Shown in pieces: positions 19,245-31,800 of a stretch of DNA of 64,000 nucleotides (positions are counted from its first letter, which is position 1; each line of letters starts with the position of its first letter). Source of the DNA: Bugula neritina (lineage: Eukaryota; Bryozoa; Gymnolaemata; Cheilostomatida; Bugulidae); contig OZ037770.1 of assembly GCA_964035545.1 (NCBI GenBank), positions 14,668,642-14,732,641 on the forward strand, given 5' to 3'. Made by a program: the position numbers and the translations under genes. A model generated the notes under the pieces. The model ran no database searches. It saw only the letters and a list, made by a program, of their open reading frames with translations, and was not told the DNA's origin.

Positions 19245-19974
19245 TTATTTCATAAAGGTATGGTTTGTTACTCTTGTGGCAGATGGGGTTTGGATATGTT
19301 TGTTAAATGCTTTCAAACCTTGAAGACTCTTTTGACTTCTACAAAAAAAGTCAGACGAAAGCTATTTAGGATTAAAATAAAATTAGTAATTTGATAAAAC
19401 GATATTTATTAAAAAACTTCAAGAATTTTAAGTATGTAGACATTTTATATATTGAAATTTTATCGTGGTGTAATTAATTACCTGGTCACCATATAGTTAG
19501 ATGGTCCAGTACTGTCTAAATCCTTTGTCTGCAAAGGTTTTGGTAAGCTCTGGCTAGAGTCTTGCTCTTTTTTATTGTCAATATTTTCTTCCAAAGAGGT
19601 TTCCTGCAAACCAAATGTTTGAACAAATGAAATGCTAAACAACCACAATTTTTGGAAAAGCATTCTCACTAAATATAATCATAAATACTGCTGTCTTTAA
19701 AAGGAAATGCATATAATATCAACTTGTAGTGATAAAACCAGACATATCCAGTTAGGTTGTAGCTAATAACAAAACAGTTTTGATACAATTACTTTCTCTT
19801 CACCTTAAGCTCAGTTGTTAAAGATTTAAGTTTCTTAGACGTTCTTCTAATTGTGTGAATTTGATTGATTTGTTTTGTGGTTAAAGCATGCCGTCTTCCC
19901 TTATCAGCCACACGCTTAATTAAACTGCGTTCTGTAAAGTTGTCTCCTCTATGTTTATTCTTTGTACGACCCAT
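19245..19974 (-). CDS. small basic protein, 128 residues, unknown function
   Basis: Three exons on the minus strand, 19974-19804, 19603-19482 and 19338-19245, join in frame (phases 0 and 2) to 128 residues. The first 57 residues are very basic (starting MGRTKNKHRG, with KKLKSL near the end) and look like a nuclear or nucleolar protein. The middle is acidic and Gln/Ser-rich, and the last exon is basic again with a Leu/Lys helix (KSLQGLKAFNKH). There is no signal peptide. AATAAA overlaps the stop region on the minus strand. I do not recognise the family, and a ribosome-biogenesis or chromatin role is only a guess from composition. The regular splice pattern and a normal ATG support a real gene. 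Confidence 0.65.
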
Positions 19975-22905
19975 AACTTTTGGCTGCTGGCCAACATTGG
20001 CCGTGGGATTACCGTCAACTAAAAGTTATATCAGGCGTAGCGTAATGAATATTTGTTAAATTTGATAAAATCAACAGAAATAGCGTCTTTATAGAGATTT
20101 CAATCATTACAGATTGCACTTTTTAACGCCATGTCTTTAATGTTAGCATCTGAAATCAGCTGAATTATGCACAAATCTAACGGGAAAGAAAGATTTTATT
20201 TACTCTTCTAAAAATAGCACGTGGAACTGAATTTGTTGAGTTTAGGCACACCAATTTCTGACTTATTATTCAATCAAATGGTAGCGGCAGCCTAAAATAT
20301 TAGTGAAAGTTAAAAATATCAAAATTTTGCTTGGCAACTACCAAATCTATAAAATCAAATCATTTGTGGCTTCAAGCAATAAGCAAATATACTGTACAAT
20401 TCTAAAATAAAATAATACAATTCTACATTAGAATACTACTATTCTGCATTAGAATATTACTATTCTGCATTAGAATACTACAATTCTACAGTACAATATC
20501 ATGGTGTACTTTGATACTCCGTTGGCATAGTATTATGGGATACTTATACACTGCACTAGGATATTATATCATACTTGTATACAAATGAAATTATATAATT
20601 TGTAAGAATATAAATAACAGAAATACGATGCATACAAAGAGTATAGAATATTGATTATACAATACGAAACCTATAACATACAATATAATATAGCATTTAG
20701 CAGATTTTGGTCTATACTTTGTAGTGGTTAGATCACGCTATAGTCTAAAACACACTAAAATCTTAGTAAAGGCCTTTACTGGTGTTAGGAAGTGTATTCT
20801 GTCATAATTGCCCATTTAACAGAACGGAAAAACCCACTCGGTAGCAGATATGATTTAGAATACAAAATATAGAATATGGAACATAAATATAAAGTATAGA
20901 AAACAGTATATATGAAGTAGAAAAACTCACAGGCGCTATTGAAAGGATTTACTATGAGGAAACTACAGGACACACACTCCAGTGAACAAACTGATAGGTA
21001 CTGGTTGAAGAATAGTAACTATAGCTTGTAAATGCTCTCTAGATATGCTAGCTATCAATTGATGTCATGTAGCTGCACCTATTTTAGTAGATGTATTGTA
21101 AACATTACAAGTAGTTTGCACATACAATCAAGATGAAGATAAAAACTCCCGATATCTAGAAGTAAAATATTATCATATTGCTTAGGCAAATGCTTATTCT
21201 GTTATAACTTGCCCGACATATAAAAGATGATTTGATTTTTGGTAATTTTTTTCTTATAAGCTTAAAAAAAAATTTTCAAGTGAAATATTAATATATTATA
21301 ACACTTAGTGATGTAAAAATATGCTTTAAATTATGAGTTTATGTTATTTTAAGACATGTACTTTTGATAAAGCAGTAAAGTTTTAACAATTTCAAAAGTT
21401 AAAGGTATAATAGCCTATTAAAAAGTATTTTGCTTTAGTGCCTTATGGTAATTATATGCATGAATTATCCAAGCAAGATTTTGTTGAAAATTTATCAGTC
21501 AAAAGCAATGTGCATGCCGCCTCATTGACTTGATGCACAATATTTTACTAAACAGAACCGCAGTGACTGCACTGGATTGTATTACTGCTAACGGATAAGA
21601 GTGATATTGTATGCTATGCACACACAAGCCTATATTTACTCAGTTGGTTGAGAGCTGCCAGCTGATTGGTTGCCAGCATAGATAAGTCGAATATCATTGG
21701 CCCATATTTTTCGACATGAGCTTTCATTGCAAGCAAAATGCATGTTTTTAATCTGCTTAATAGATTCTTTGTTATATAACTATTCTAAATATTTTTAATA
21801 TACCCAAAATGATAAAAAGTTCTCTTGTTTTAAGTTTATGATAATATAACTCTGAATAAATAGCAATGATAGATTACCTTATTCTTAGTATAGGTGGCTG
21901 CAGGAACAAATATTCTAATGGCTGTCTAGTCTGCGAGTCATCTTCTCTTTTCTTCTAATTTATCTTTAACCGTCTTGCATTTAGGAGCAGTAGTGGAGAA
22001 GTTGAGATAGCCTAATCTCTTTAATTTTGTTAATAAATTTTGGTTCGTGGCCGAGGGTTGAAATTCATGTGAGAACATAACTTCTTTTGCTACATTGCTA
22101 ATCTAGAACACAGGCTTTTCTTAATTTATCATTTACTGCACCTATCTCTAGTCTTGCCAGTGGATATATATTCAAAAAGAGACATAGTAAACTTAGTGAG
22201 CCTTTGATCTGGTCACACCAAAAGGGAGGGGGTTTGGGTTAGGAGTCTATGTGTATGTAGTTAAGTTTTCATCTAATAGTAGAAATAGGAGGCACCATGG
22301 CATAGCTATGGCAATGCCCATGGTTAGTTTAGCATAGAGCAATAGGTAATAATAGTAGCAGATAGGCTTTCATTGTCGATTCTATTGTCACTGCATCATT
22401 AGGTTGTTGGTATTCACTACCAAGCTATGTATTGTACTTTTTTACATTGGCTTTATTTGCCAAGAGCTAACTAATCAATGCTTGGATTTAGTACACACAA
22501 GCTGCTATGTTCACCTTTCTATTGCTACATTCACTACTAACAATGTTGTAGTGAAAAATACTAGTAGTACTTTAACTACATATAAGAGAATAAAATACAA
22601 CGCAGTGCCAGTGTATCACCCAGGTACATGGTGCAACAGCCAACTAGAATATATCATTTCTAGGTAGTTATAACTACAGTCATTATGACTTATGTCTTCA
22701 CAAATGCTACAAATGACAATATCTTTTATTTTTAGCTTCAATGATTTGTGTATGCAGATGCAACCAATAAGTGACCTTTCAAGGTGCCCTTTGAAATTCA
22801 AATTTTCACGACGCAGAGCCGGTAACTAAAGTGGAATAGCTGGTTCAGAAGATTTTCTTTTCTTCAGCGTGATTTTTCAGCTGCACCAAAATATCATATT
22901 CTTAT
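19975..22905. other. intergenic, repeat-bearing
   Basis: No gene found. It holds a SINE-B copy (20715-20845), a short 26-bp repeat at 20403-20490 built on 'ctacattagaatactac', and at about 21982 a segment ('gcagtagtggagaa' and flanks) related to one near 40936. Confidence 0.5.
20715..20845 (+). mobile_element. SINE-B copy 3, degraded
   Basis: Has 'gtagtggttagat', 'ttagtaaaggcctttactgg', 'tgttaggaagtgtattctgt' and 'cataattgccc' in the family order, but is shorter and more diverged than the others. Confidence 0.6.
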
Positions 22906-23100
22906 TTATTGATGACTTGGGCTTGTTGACTTTCTTTTAGTTATTTGACTGCTTACAAATGCAGGTTCGATTACATCCATATTGAAGATTTTATTAATAC
23001 TTAATAGATTACTGTATGAAAAATTGCTGTGAGAAAACTGTTGCTCTGAAGCCATGAGAAATGCTAAAAACAAAACTTCAAGTAAATTCACAAAGTGCAT
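22906..23100 (-). CDS. possible small secreted ORF
   Basis: A 64-codon ORF from an ATG. It has a hydrophobic N-terminus (LLEVLFLAFLMA) like a signal peptide and a dibasic KRK near the end. A 'gtaagc' inside it could be a donor, so it may be only part of a gene. There is no family match and no supporting exon. It could be chance. Confidence 0.2.
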   Translation of the reverse strand: MHFVNLLEVLFLAFLMASEQQFSHSNFSYSNLLSINKIFNMDVIEPAFVSSQITKRKSTSPSHQ

Positions 23101-23700
23101 CTGGCACTGCGCAAGATAACAAAGGACTCAGTCCCCAGTTAAGCAAGTGTGAATTTATTATTGAATATAGCTATTAGATATTACTTGTTGCTTATTTATT
23201 GTGATGTTTAGATATTGTTACTGTAATGCAATATATACAATGTATTGTAAAGTAAAGTAAAGTATACTAGAAGATAAATATCTGTACCTTAATCTAACGA
23301 AACATTTGCCAGCAAAGTAGACTCCAAAACAATTACTACAAAAAAGGATGTAGTTTAAAATCTTTTATTGATTACTAAATTTTCATCACCTGACATGTTA
23401 TATTATAATATTTATTATATTATAGTATTCATTATGCTTGTATAATGACTATCATAACAGTATTACATAAGTATATACTATGTACAACATTTGATATGCA
23501 AAAGCATTGTTTGATATTTGATTTCATTTTTTGATTAAAGCATAAAAGAATGAAATTCAAATTTAAATTTATAAATTCATAAAAACGTTGTAAAAACGAA
23601 ATAAATTTAGTTACGGCTAATTGATTATTTAACTATAAGTAGAGCTTTCAGCTAAATAATGATTTGAGAAAAGTTGAAAAATGAATATAAATTGTGGTAG

Positions 23701-26700
23701 TTACTCCGGTGGCCGAAGGTAATGAGGGAGGGGTCCAGGCTTGGCCAGCAGAACCTTCGACTGGTCAAGATGAACGTTAATAATTGTGTAAAGAGGAAGT
23801 GTCAATAAAGACTTAAGTGTGTAGGCGTTGGTAAGTGAGTTCAACCCATCCCTCTCCTGCCTTTCAGCATAACGTTTCAGTAAATCAAACCTACAAAAGT
23901 ATGATTTGATTTACATGAAGCAGTTTTAGATGATGTGATGATGAAAATTAAAAAGCATGATGTGCTGTCGGAAAATTAGGGTCATTAATTTGATAGATAA
24001 TTGAACACTGCAAGCGTTGGATGATGGATAAACCTTTAGTGGGACTACCAGCAAGGCCTTCACTACTAGCAGCAAGGTCGCCAACTACCAGCAGCGAAGC
24101 GGGTAGCCAATGTAAATCCAAATTACTGTAGGTTATAAAATAATTCCTTGGTGAGATCACATTTAGAAAAAGACAGTAATTAGGGCATCAAGTGCAAAGA
24201 CCTCATTGTTCATTAGTGAGTGAATAAAGAAAGTGCGAGGGCAAGCTTTCTTTTGGTTTATGGAATTTAGTTATTCTGAAGAATTGATAAAATGAAAACA
24301 AACCTTCGAGGATTTGGTTCATTCCCCGAGTCCACTTTGTGTTTTATCATCATGTACTGGCAAATTTGCATAGGATATCTAACTATATTTACACCTTTGC
24401 TTTCACATCTACGCTGAAAGTCGTCATCTTCGCCTCCCCAACCAAAGAACTGATTGCTGTAACCGTTGGCTTTGACAAAGAGGTGTGAGCTAATGGCGAC
24501 CACACCCCCAAGAATTTTTTGATACGGGAGTCTAAATGTTGAACAAAGTAAAAATATAACATAGACTTGGACGGGGATAGAAATTGAGTGAATTACTACC
24601 ACGAATCAGAAAGCTCTCAAAAACAGCACAAGGATGCATACAGAGAAACACTATTATATACTATATAAAATAATTGTTAAATCATCGGACTTTTGCAAAG
24701 TGAAAATATCTTCAACTTGAATGATATTAGATGTTCATAGACTTGCTTGTAATGAAACTTGTCGATATAAGCGGACAGATGGCGGGTGTTGTTCCCTGGA
24801 CACCTGTACAGGCTTTTGTCATTGAGGGGAATGAGATCTACGTCATGAAAAATAACACACGTGTACCGGTCTCTCTTCATAGCTTCCACAAACCCAATAT
24901 TCATCAGCATTGCCCTGTTGAACTTTGACCCTTGAATCTAAAGATGTGATGACATCACAACATGGTTTACTGGACTCAGTGGAGCAAATAATGAGCTCCT
25001 TATATATGCACTCTGTACTATCGCTATAAGACATGTATATATCTATTGATATAAGACATGTATATATCTATTGATATAAGACATGTATATATCTATTGAT
25101 ATAAGACATGTATATATCTATTAATATAAGACATGTATATATCTATTGATATAAGACATGTATATATCTATTCATATAAGACATGTATATATCTATTGAT
25201 ATAAGACATGTATATATCTATTCATATAAGACATGTATATATCTATTAATTATAAGACATGTATATATCTATTGATATAAGACATGTATATATCTATTGA
25301 TATAAGACATACCACACAGTATGAATTCTCACTCACCTGATTGACTACGAATATTGTGTAGGAACTCTCTTGTCTCTGGAGGTAAGGATGAAGGTTGAGA
25401 AGTAATATTGATAAATGCATCTCTCTTTGTCTGCAACACAACAAAATATTAATAAAATTAAATATTACATATCCATTTCCTATATTAAAATGTTCTTATT
25501 ATAATATATTGCGTAAAATAATTTTATGACAAATTCTTAGCTAATCTGTCAACTATCAACTCCTTGTATCATTAGAAAGCTTGAAATTGCTAGTTATAAC
25601 TAAGATCTTTCCTAAAACAAGACATTCAAAACTGCAGAAAGGCAAATGTAGCCATAACAAACGATGGACTAAATTTTTGATCAAATAGATTAACTGTACT
25701 TCTTCTGACAAACCTGAACGGAATGACAATAGCAGTTTTCTGCAGGGGCTCACAGTTGGGGGGTGTGTAGGTTCCACCCGCCTTCACCCTGAAATCTAAG
25801 CTGTTGAGCTGATCTATTGGATAATATTCTTTCACTACTGGCACTTTTCCAACTGAGAAATATACAAATCATATTAATAAGTCAGATATTAGGTATATAC
25901 TCTAACAGCTACTAACTACAGGTATGTAGTACCAAATGCTGCCACTACTACTCCTAGCTAAATACTAGATGCAGGGAGTCATCATCCCTATATATAGAAG
26001 GCAGTTAATGTACTCATTAGTATATCTAGAGTAACATACTGTATGTAAACCTTTTGCCTCTACTGGGATTGAAACCCGAGACCTCCGGCTTGCAGGCAGG
26101 CACACTGTTACACCACAGATACCACTGAGTAAACTCAACACTACGTATATCTAGTTAAAGTTTACTCTTTTAGACTGAGTTCTACACAAACTGATATCAA
26201 GTAAATCACCTAATCCGTTGGGAACCAGCGGGCAAGGCTGATTGCTTGTTACATTATGGCGAGGCTGAGAATAGCTGTACAGAAGTTTGTGAGATTGCGT
26301 GAGACCCTTGAGTACTTTATCAAGTTGAACTGTACCATTGTTGAGTGAGGTAGTATTTTTTGGCGGCACCTATTAAATACCGCACAACTGTGAGAAAGTA
26401 CCAACGGAATAATCTAGAAGTTGTATGAAGTACACACATACATGACTAAGATGTTATAAACAGTTTGTAGGGGTAGTAACTAAAGTAGGAAGTAAAATAT
26501 ATGAGTGCACCTGGACCCACGACTTAACTATAACTATAAAATGGAGGTGCATTTTTTAAATTCGTCATATTATTTCAAAAAAGCCAAAAGAATGGTGAAC
26601 AAATGAATCTACCAAGTATCAGTATAGATGTTCACTCAGTTATATTACACTCACGTATATAATAATGGATAAACCAGGGAATACCCAGAAATGGAGGTTA

Positions 26701-27673
26701 CAGGACTGGAGGAATGAGTTATAAGAGGAAACTTCTTTTATAGAAAGAATCCTTACAAGGATAGAAAGCAGCCCAGAACATAAAGGAGTGGATCAGGGGT
26801 AGATACAGGTTTTTACAGGAGCGGATGGGACTATTTACAAAGGGTAAATAAAGGTTTTCACAGGAGTGGATAAGATTTTTTACAAAAGGTAGAAACAGTT
26901 TTTCATGGGAGTAGATAAGACGATTATTACAAAAGGTAGATATAGATTTTCACAGGGGTGGATGAAAATATTTCCAAATAGTAGATAAAGTTTTCACAAG
27001 AGTGGATAGGATTACTTACAGGGGCGGATGAATTTAAGTAGTCAGTATTGTTATGCCCCTCTGAGCTGTTTTTACTTTCATTCTTGATTGGCCATGATAA
27101 TACAAAATGGTCAGCTATGTTCAATCGTGTAGAATAGTTACTATCTAATAAGGCACTTCTGTCTAGCAAGGAATGTATGACAAGTGGTTGTTGTCTTAAA
27201 GGTAAACTAAAATAGATGACATCATCAAAACATGAGCTCATAGAAACACAACATCACAGTATAAAGTAAGTCACTTATCATGACAAAAAGTAGGTGAGCT
27301 ACATCTGACTTGAAGCAAAAAAAATATACCTCAAAACTAAATGTTAAATATTATATAAAAATCGTTCTTTAGTTCTCGTACTACCTATTTCAATGGCAGG
27401 TCTACTAAATGTGTAGCTTGCAAATGCTTCATAAATTATTTGATAATGAAAAATAAAACTTCTTAAAAACATTAAACAGTTCAATAGTTCAACCGAAGTA
27501 ATGCAAATGCAACTTCAAAACATATCAGGAATAAATACATACCCAAAGAAGTATACAGAAAGGAAAAACGTTACGAGAAGGATGAGAAATAGAGATTTGA
27601 TTTGACTGATTCGGCAACAGCTCTGATCAAACTCTGCCTGCAGAGAGCCGAACCATTTATTCTTTTCAGACAT
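23701..27673 (-). CDS. beta-1,4-galactosyltransferase family (GT7) enzyme, predicted beta-4-GalNAc transferase
   Basis: Eight exons on the minus strand: 27673-27543, 27206-27020, 26369-26210, 25852-25714, 25430-25337, 24937-24747, 24531-24304, 23890-23701. They join to 439 residues. It is a type II Golgi protein: short cytoplasmic tail, one membrane anchor (about 27-43), a stem with several NxS/T sites, then the catalytic domain. Landmarks are IVIPFR (about 200-205), FNRA 243-246, the metal-binding DVD at 269-271, WGGEDDD 332-338, and the MIKH and NEPNPRR segment of the last third. The position matching human B4GALT1 Tyr289 is Ile307 (in LPYQKILGG). In invertebrate relatives Ile here allows UDP-GalNAc, so the likely product is LacdiNAc (GalNAc-beta-1,4-GlcNAc). 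Intron 6 starts with GC. Introns hold two tandem arrays and one SINE-A. Confidence 0.95.
25024..25311. repeat. 25-bp tandem repeat in intron 5 of the GT7 gene
   Basis: About 11 copies of a unit with the core 'agacatgtatatatctatt', almost perfectly spaced. Read on the gene strand, it starts about 25 nt after the exon 5 donor (25336). Confidence 0.95.
26051..26144 (-). mobile_element. SINE-A copy 2
   Basis: On the minus strand: leader 'gttgagtttactcagt', A-box-like 'tgtggtgtaac', B-box-like 'gggtttcaatccc', then 'ggcaaaagg'. In intron 3 of the GT7 gene, same orientation as the gene. Confidence 0.7.
26795..27010. repeat. 36-40-bp minisatellite abutting a splice donor
   Basis: Five to six degenerate units built on 'ttttcacaggagtggata'. 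On the gene strand the array starts right after the exon 2 donor (27019); the donor-proximal sequence matches the start of a unit. Confidence 0.75.
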
Positions 27674-28423
27674 AGCTGAAACCCTTCCAGAACTTTCTTT
27701 ACTGAGCACGAAATTTTCATTCAGGCAACTTAATTTCTTCAACAAAGATGAAAATTACATCACAATTCTGATACAATATCATATCATATTATAAAACTCA
27801 AGTCTATTTAAAGGCATGTATATATAAAACATTAAACTCACTGAGTAATTGAGTGGTACATGTTTTATAGTTGCTCGTAATTCTTACTCATAAAATTGTA
27901 GATATAACAAAAATTTTGTTATATCTATATTGTAGATTAAAGAGCACAAACTAAATTCAACCATAACAAAAGTCATTATATATAGACACTGGCTCAATCA
28001 GAGTAAGTAATATAATTAAAATTCAATACAATGATAATAGTTAATGAATTAAGTTGGACAATTCAGTTCTAAATTGACTAAGCATACATGTTTAGGTTTG
28101 AGTTAAATTATTAAATGGAATGTTACAGTTGTGAAATTCTTCTCTTATCTTATCTAAACTAATAGTATGTTGTGAATAATATCATCAATATGATTAATAT
28201 TGCTATGTTGAGTCAAGCTGTAAGTGTATGGACTATAATGACTTGTTGATATAATAAAAATAATGTAGTATAATATTAGGGTTGATATATTCTAATTAAT
28301 AAATTTGAAAAAAATTCTTGACCTGCGTCTATCTGCATGAGCAGTAGGCTTTTGAGTTGAAGTTAAGGAGTTCAAGATAAGGTTTATGAATAAATACCAT
28401 ACTATTAATAACAACTATGGTGT
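27674..28423. other. upstream of the GT7 gene
   Basis: AT-rich, no gene seen. A perfect 29-bp palindrome with 14-bp arms lies at 27899-27927. Confidence 0.5.
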
Positions 28424-28895
28424 TTACATTACTGTTATCTTATGATTAGCCCCAATAAAGTTGTAATAGCATACTGGGTCAAGTTGCATTCCGCTACGGA
28501 ACAGGATGAAGCAAAGATAGATGGGAATAGGTGAGAGAAAATGGTACAAGTTGCATGGTACAGTTACAGTACAGTTCCTATAGGAATAGATACAGCTACT
28601 AGTACTATTAAAATCATAATGATCATGTAGACATGAAAAATAACAATTGGAGCTACCAATAAATATAGTTCCAATTAGAATAGCTATCACTTTCCTTTTA
28701 AAGTAGGCGAATGGTAACGCCCAACGCTAACAGTAATGATAAAACGAAACAGAAATAACAAATCAAAGGCTAATAGTAAACCTGAACTAAATACTTCAAA
28801 ATTAAATATGACGTACTTACAATTATCACAGGCAATTCATGCTTCTCTCTTGTTTTAATCAACTTACAATGACATGTTTTAGTCACTAGATGGCT
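28424..28895 (-). CDS. possible cysteine-rich membrane protein, partial model
   Basis: An open stretch from about 28895 to a 'gtaagt' donor at 28820 joins in phase 0 to an exon that starts at 28726 after a good acceptor and runs to a stop at 28424. The joined peptide has a basic segment, a hydrophobic span (VIAILIGTIFIG), then many cysteines with NxS/T sites and a VPC...QLDPVCYY pattern. A membrane anchor followed by a Cys-rich loop with PC and CxY motifs recalls beta subunits of Slo potassium channels, but the match is weak. No start codon or second membrane span was found. It could be a pseudogene or chance. Confidence 0.3.
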
Positions 28896-31800
28896 GTTTG
28901 TCTAGCGACAAAAGGTTAAAGGTATGCATCAATCTAGTACTAAGCTGCTAGGGTCTTCGCAAAGTGCGACTAGTTGCGACAAAACCGGGAACTCGACGGC
29001 ATTCGCAAAGTTGAGTAGTAATTGAAGGCTTAATTTGGATAGTCTGAACTCTGAAAATTGAAGTTAATTCTCAGTTTTGAGATTTTTTAAATTGTTCTGG
29101 TAGAACAAAAATCTAAAGATTTCAACATACTCATATTTTAGCACGTATTTCCCAGCTCCTTCAATCTTAAAATTGCTTTTGAAATTTGGTAACTAAGGTG
29201 TGAATTCTTTTAAATGTGACTAAGCAATGGGAACTATCGCGGAGTTGTCCTAAAAATGAGAAGACAACTTGAGCATTTTATAACGCAATAGCTGTCAATT
29301 AATTAAACCTTATTTAAGTGATGGTAGCTCACGGGTTATATTATTCAGTATTAAATTATAAATATCACATTGAAAACAAACGCTATAGTTTTATCAATTC
29401 TTGTTGGAAAGTTGCTAGAAACAGCACCAAGCTGGTGGTCACTGAGTGCAAACCGAGTTTGAAACTGAGGATGTGATGTTTTTCAAGGAATTTAAACCTA
29501 GTAGAAAATATATCTAACAATTCAACACTTTTGAAAAGCTTGCCGGCTAGTTTTAATTATATTTAAAATACTTTTGAGCACCTGGTACAGAGTGACAAAG
29601 CTGTATAATTATTTAATGAATAATATCAGTAGCCTTACATTTTTAACAGATTTTAACATCCTACCAATTATTTTTTAAAATATATTTGATCAATAACAGA
29701 AAGCTAAAAGTTTAGTTTGTGTTTGTGTTACTGAAAATGCAATTTCTTTAGGAGTGATTATACACAGCATCAGCAGTAGTGCTGATGTTCACAAACACTC
29801 AAATATTGTCAAGGCATCGAAATAATTCGCATGATAATGAATTTGTTGCTTACAAAGGTGAAGTTTCAAAGTCATCATTTTATTTCAGCTCATTTTTATT
29901 GATAGTTTTATACATTTTGGCTTAACCCGCGCAAATTTAAACAGTTTTTTCGACAAAATGTTATGCCAATTGAGATTTAAACACAATTACCCAGCTACTC
30001 TGCATGCATGGGCTCTATTAGCTGTATAATTGCTTGTAGAAGACATGCGTCTGTAGATTGGCAACTGCAGTAAAAAATGACCAGTGTTTTAGCAAATAAT
30101 AATCCTAATGGTCTAGAATAGGGAAGACAACTTTAAGTTGGTTGCACTACCAGCTTTTATAATTGAGTTTTACTTTGAGCTTTTATCTGAATTTTTTGTA
30201 TAATTTTGCAGAGGAAAAAATGCAATCTATTTATGTATAATGAAAATTTGGAAAAAATATCTATAACGGTTTTTTTTGTCGAAAAACCAACTATTAACAG
30301 CCTGAACTGAAGCAATCAGTTGCATAGCAACAAACAAACAACAAACAAACAATAATATTACTATATATGGTTATAGGTTGCGTAGCACATTTTAATCAGC
30401 TTTTCAGATATAATCTTATAGATAAGTGGTATTTGCTGACAAATCCATTACATAAGCTTATCAATAGGCTATAGTTTCTATAAACTTCAATTAAATAGAA
30501 CTATATTATAATTTTAGTAATCAAATATGATATACTTTTAAAGCAAAAGCATTGACACTTTACTGTATTATTGGAATACACCCAATCTGGTTATAGTGTC
30601 ATTAACTTTCTATTATTGTGCCAATATAATCATATTATATACACACAATTATGGCACCTACGATGGCACTTATAATTATAACACTCTAATTCTCCTTATA
30701 TTCTGTAATCAAATGTGTTGCAACTTTATTATGCTGTCAGCCAAAATAGTATATTGCTATATACAAAAAATTCTCCGTGGAAAATTTTGATAGAATTAAT
30801 GGGCCAGAAGTTCATAAAGATTAAGTTGTGCAAAAGCTGCAGGAATTGAAACCATAGTCCTGTCATTTTTGGCTCTGTCGGTGATGATTAGGTTTGTAAC
30901 AATTTCATATAGCAAAAAGTTTAGTTCATTATTTGCCAAGTAAAACAAAATGATTGCATAGCTCAATGAATTTAACTCTATTTTTAGCTGTACATTGAAT
31001 AGAAGAAACTATGGCTAGTTGTGTTTACTTAATTGTGCTGCCAACGCGTTCCTAGCAAGGAGGCATAACTCTGCCTGCTGCAGAAGTTTGAAAAAACTTT
31101 TTTCCGAGATTTGAATCCTTCTAAATTAATTATTTAAGTTTTTCAACTTTTCTCATACCTATCAGTTTAGTTTTCCGTAATTATTTTAAACTTCTGAGCA
31201 AGCTGCTGTAAAATTAAGCTAATAAAATCAAGTTATAACAAGCAATTAAATAAGTTTTAAGTTATATCTCACCAGCTTCTTTCAACGTGATAGCTTTAAC
31301 ACTAAATTAATTACTATATGGAGCTTGCAATAACTTGCAATTAGCTGATGGTGCAATTGATTAGAAACTGTGAACACTGCGTAAATTGTTACAATGTCCA
31401 TAAAATTGCTTCTCCCTACGCAACATAATATAGTATATATATATAATATTATCCTACAATATATAATATAATTCGATGTAGTACGGTCTGAAAGTATATA
31501 CATATCAAATTACTCCTAAATATTATCAATCAGTCATAGGCTCATTGATGCGTCCACAACATTCTAACGAATATAAGTCAAGTATAAATGAAATATTAAA
31601 TTATATGAGTATATGAGTCTATAGTAATATTTTTCATGGCACCGCCCTTGCTTTGCTTGCATAAATATGCCTATTCTATTGCAATACTTTATTACAACAC
31701 ATTATATTAGCAATATTATTGTTGGAAACACTCGAGGGAGATCAGAGAAAGCGGAAGTGTGGAGGAGTGAGTTGCAGGGACTAGTAAAACTGCCTCTCTG

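Noticed and set aside
22404-22667. 87-codon plus-strand ORF
   Set aside because: No ATG at its start, no splice partners and no recognisable motif; probably chance.
25024-25311. Regular 25-bp repeats, CRISPR-like at first sight
   Set aside because: There are no spacers between units, and it lies in an intron of an animal gene. It is a minisatellite.
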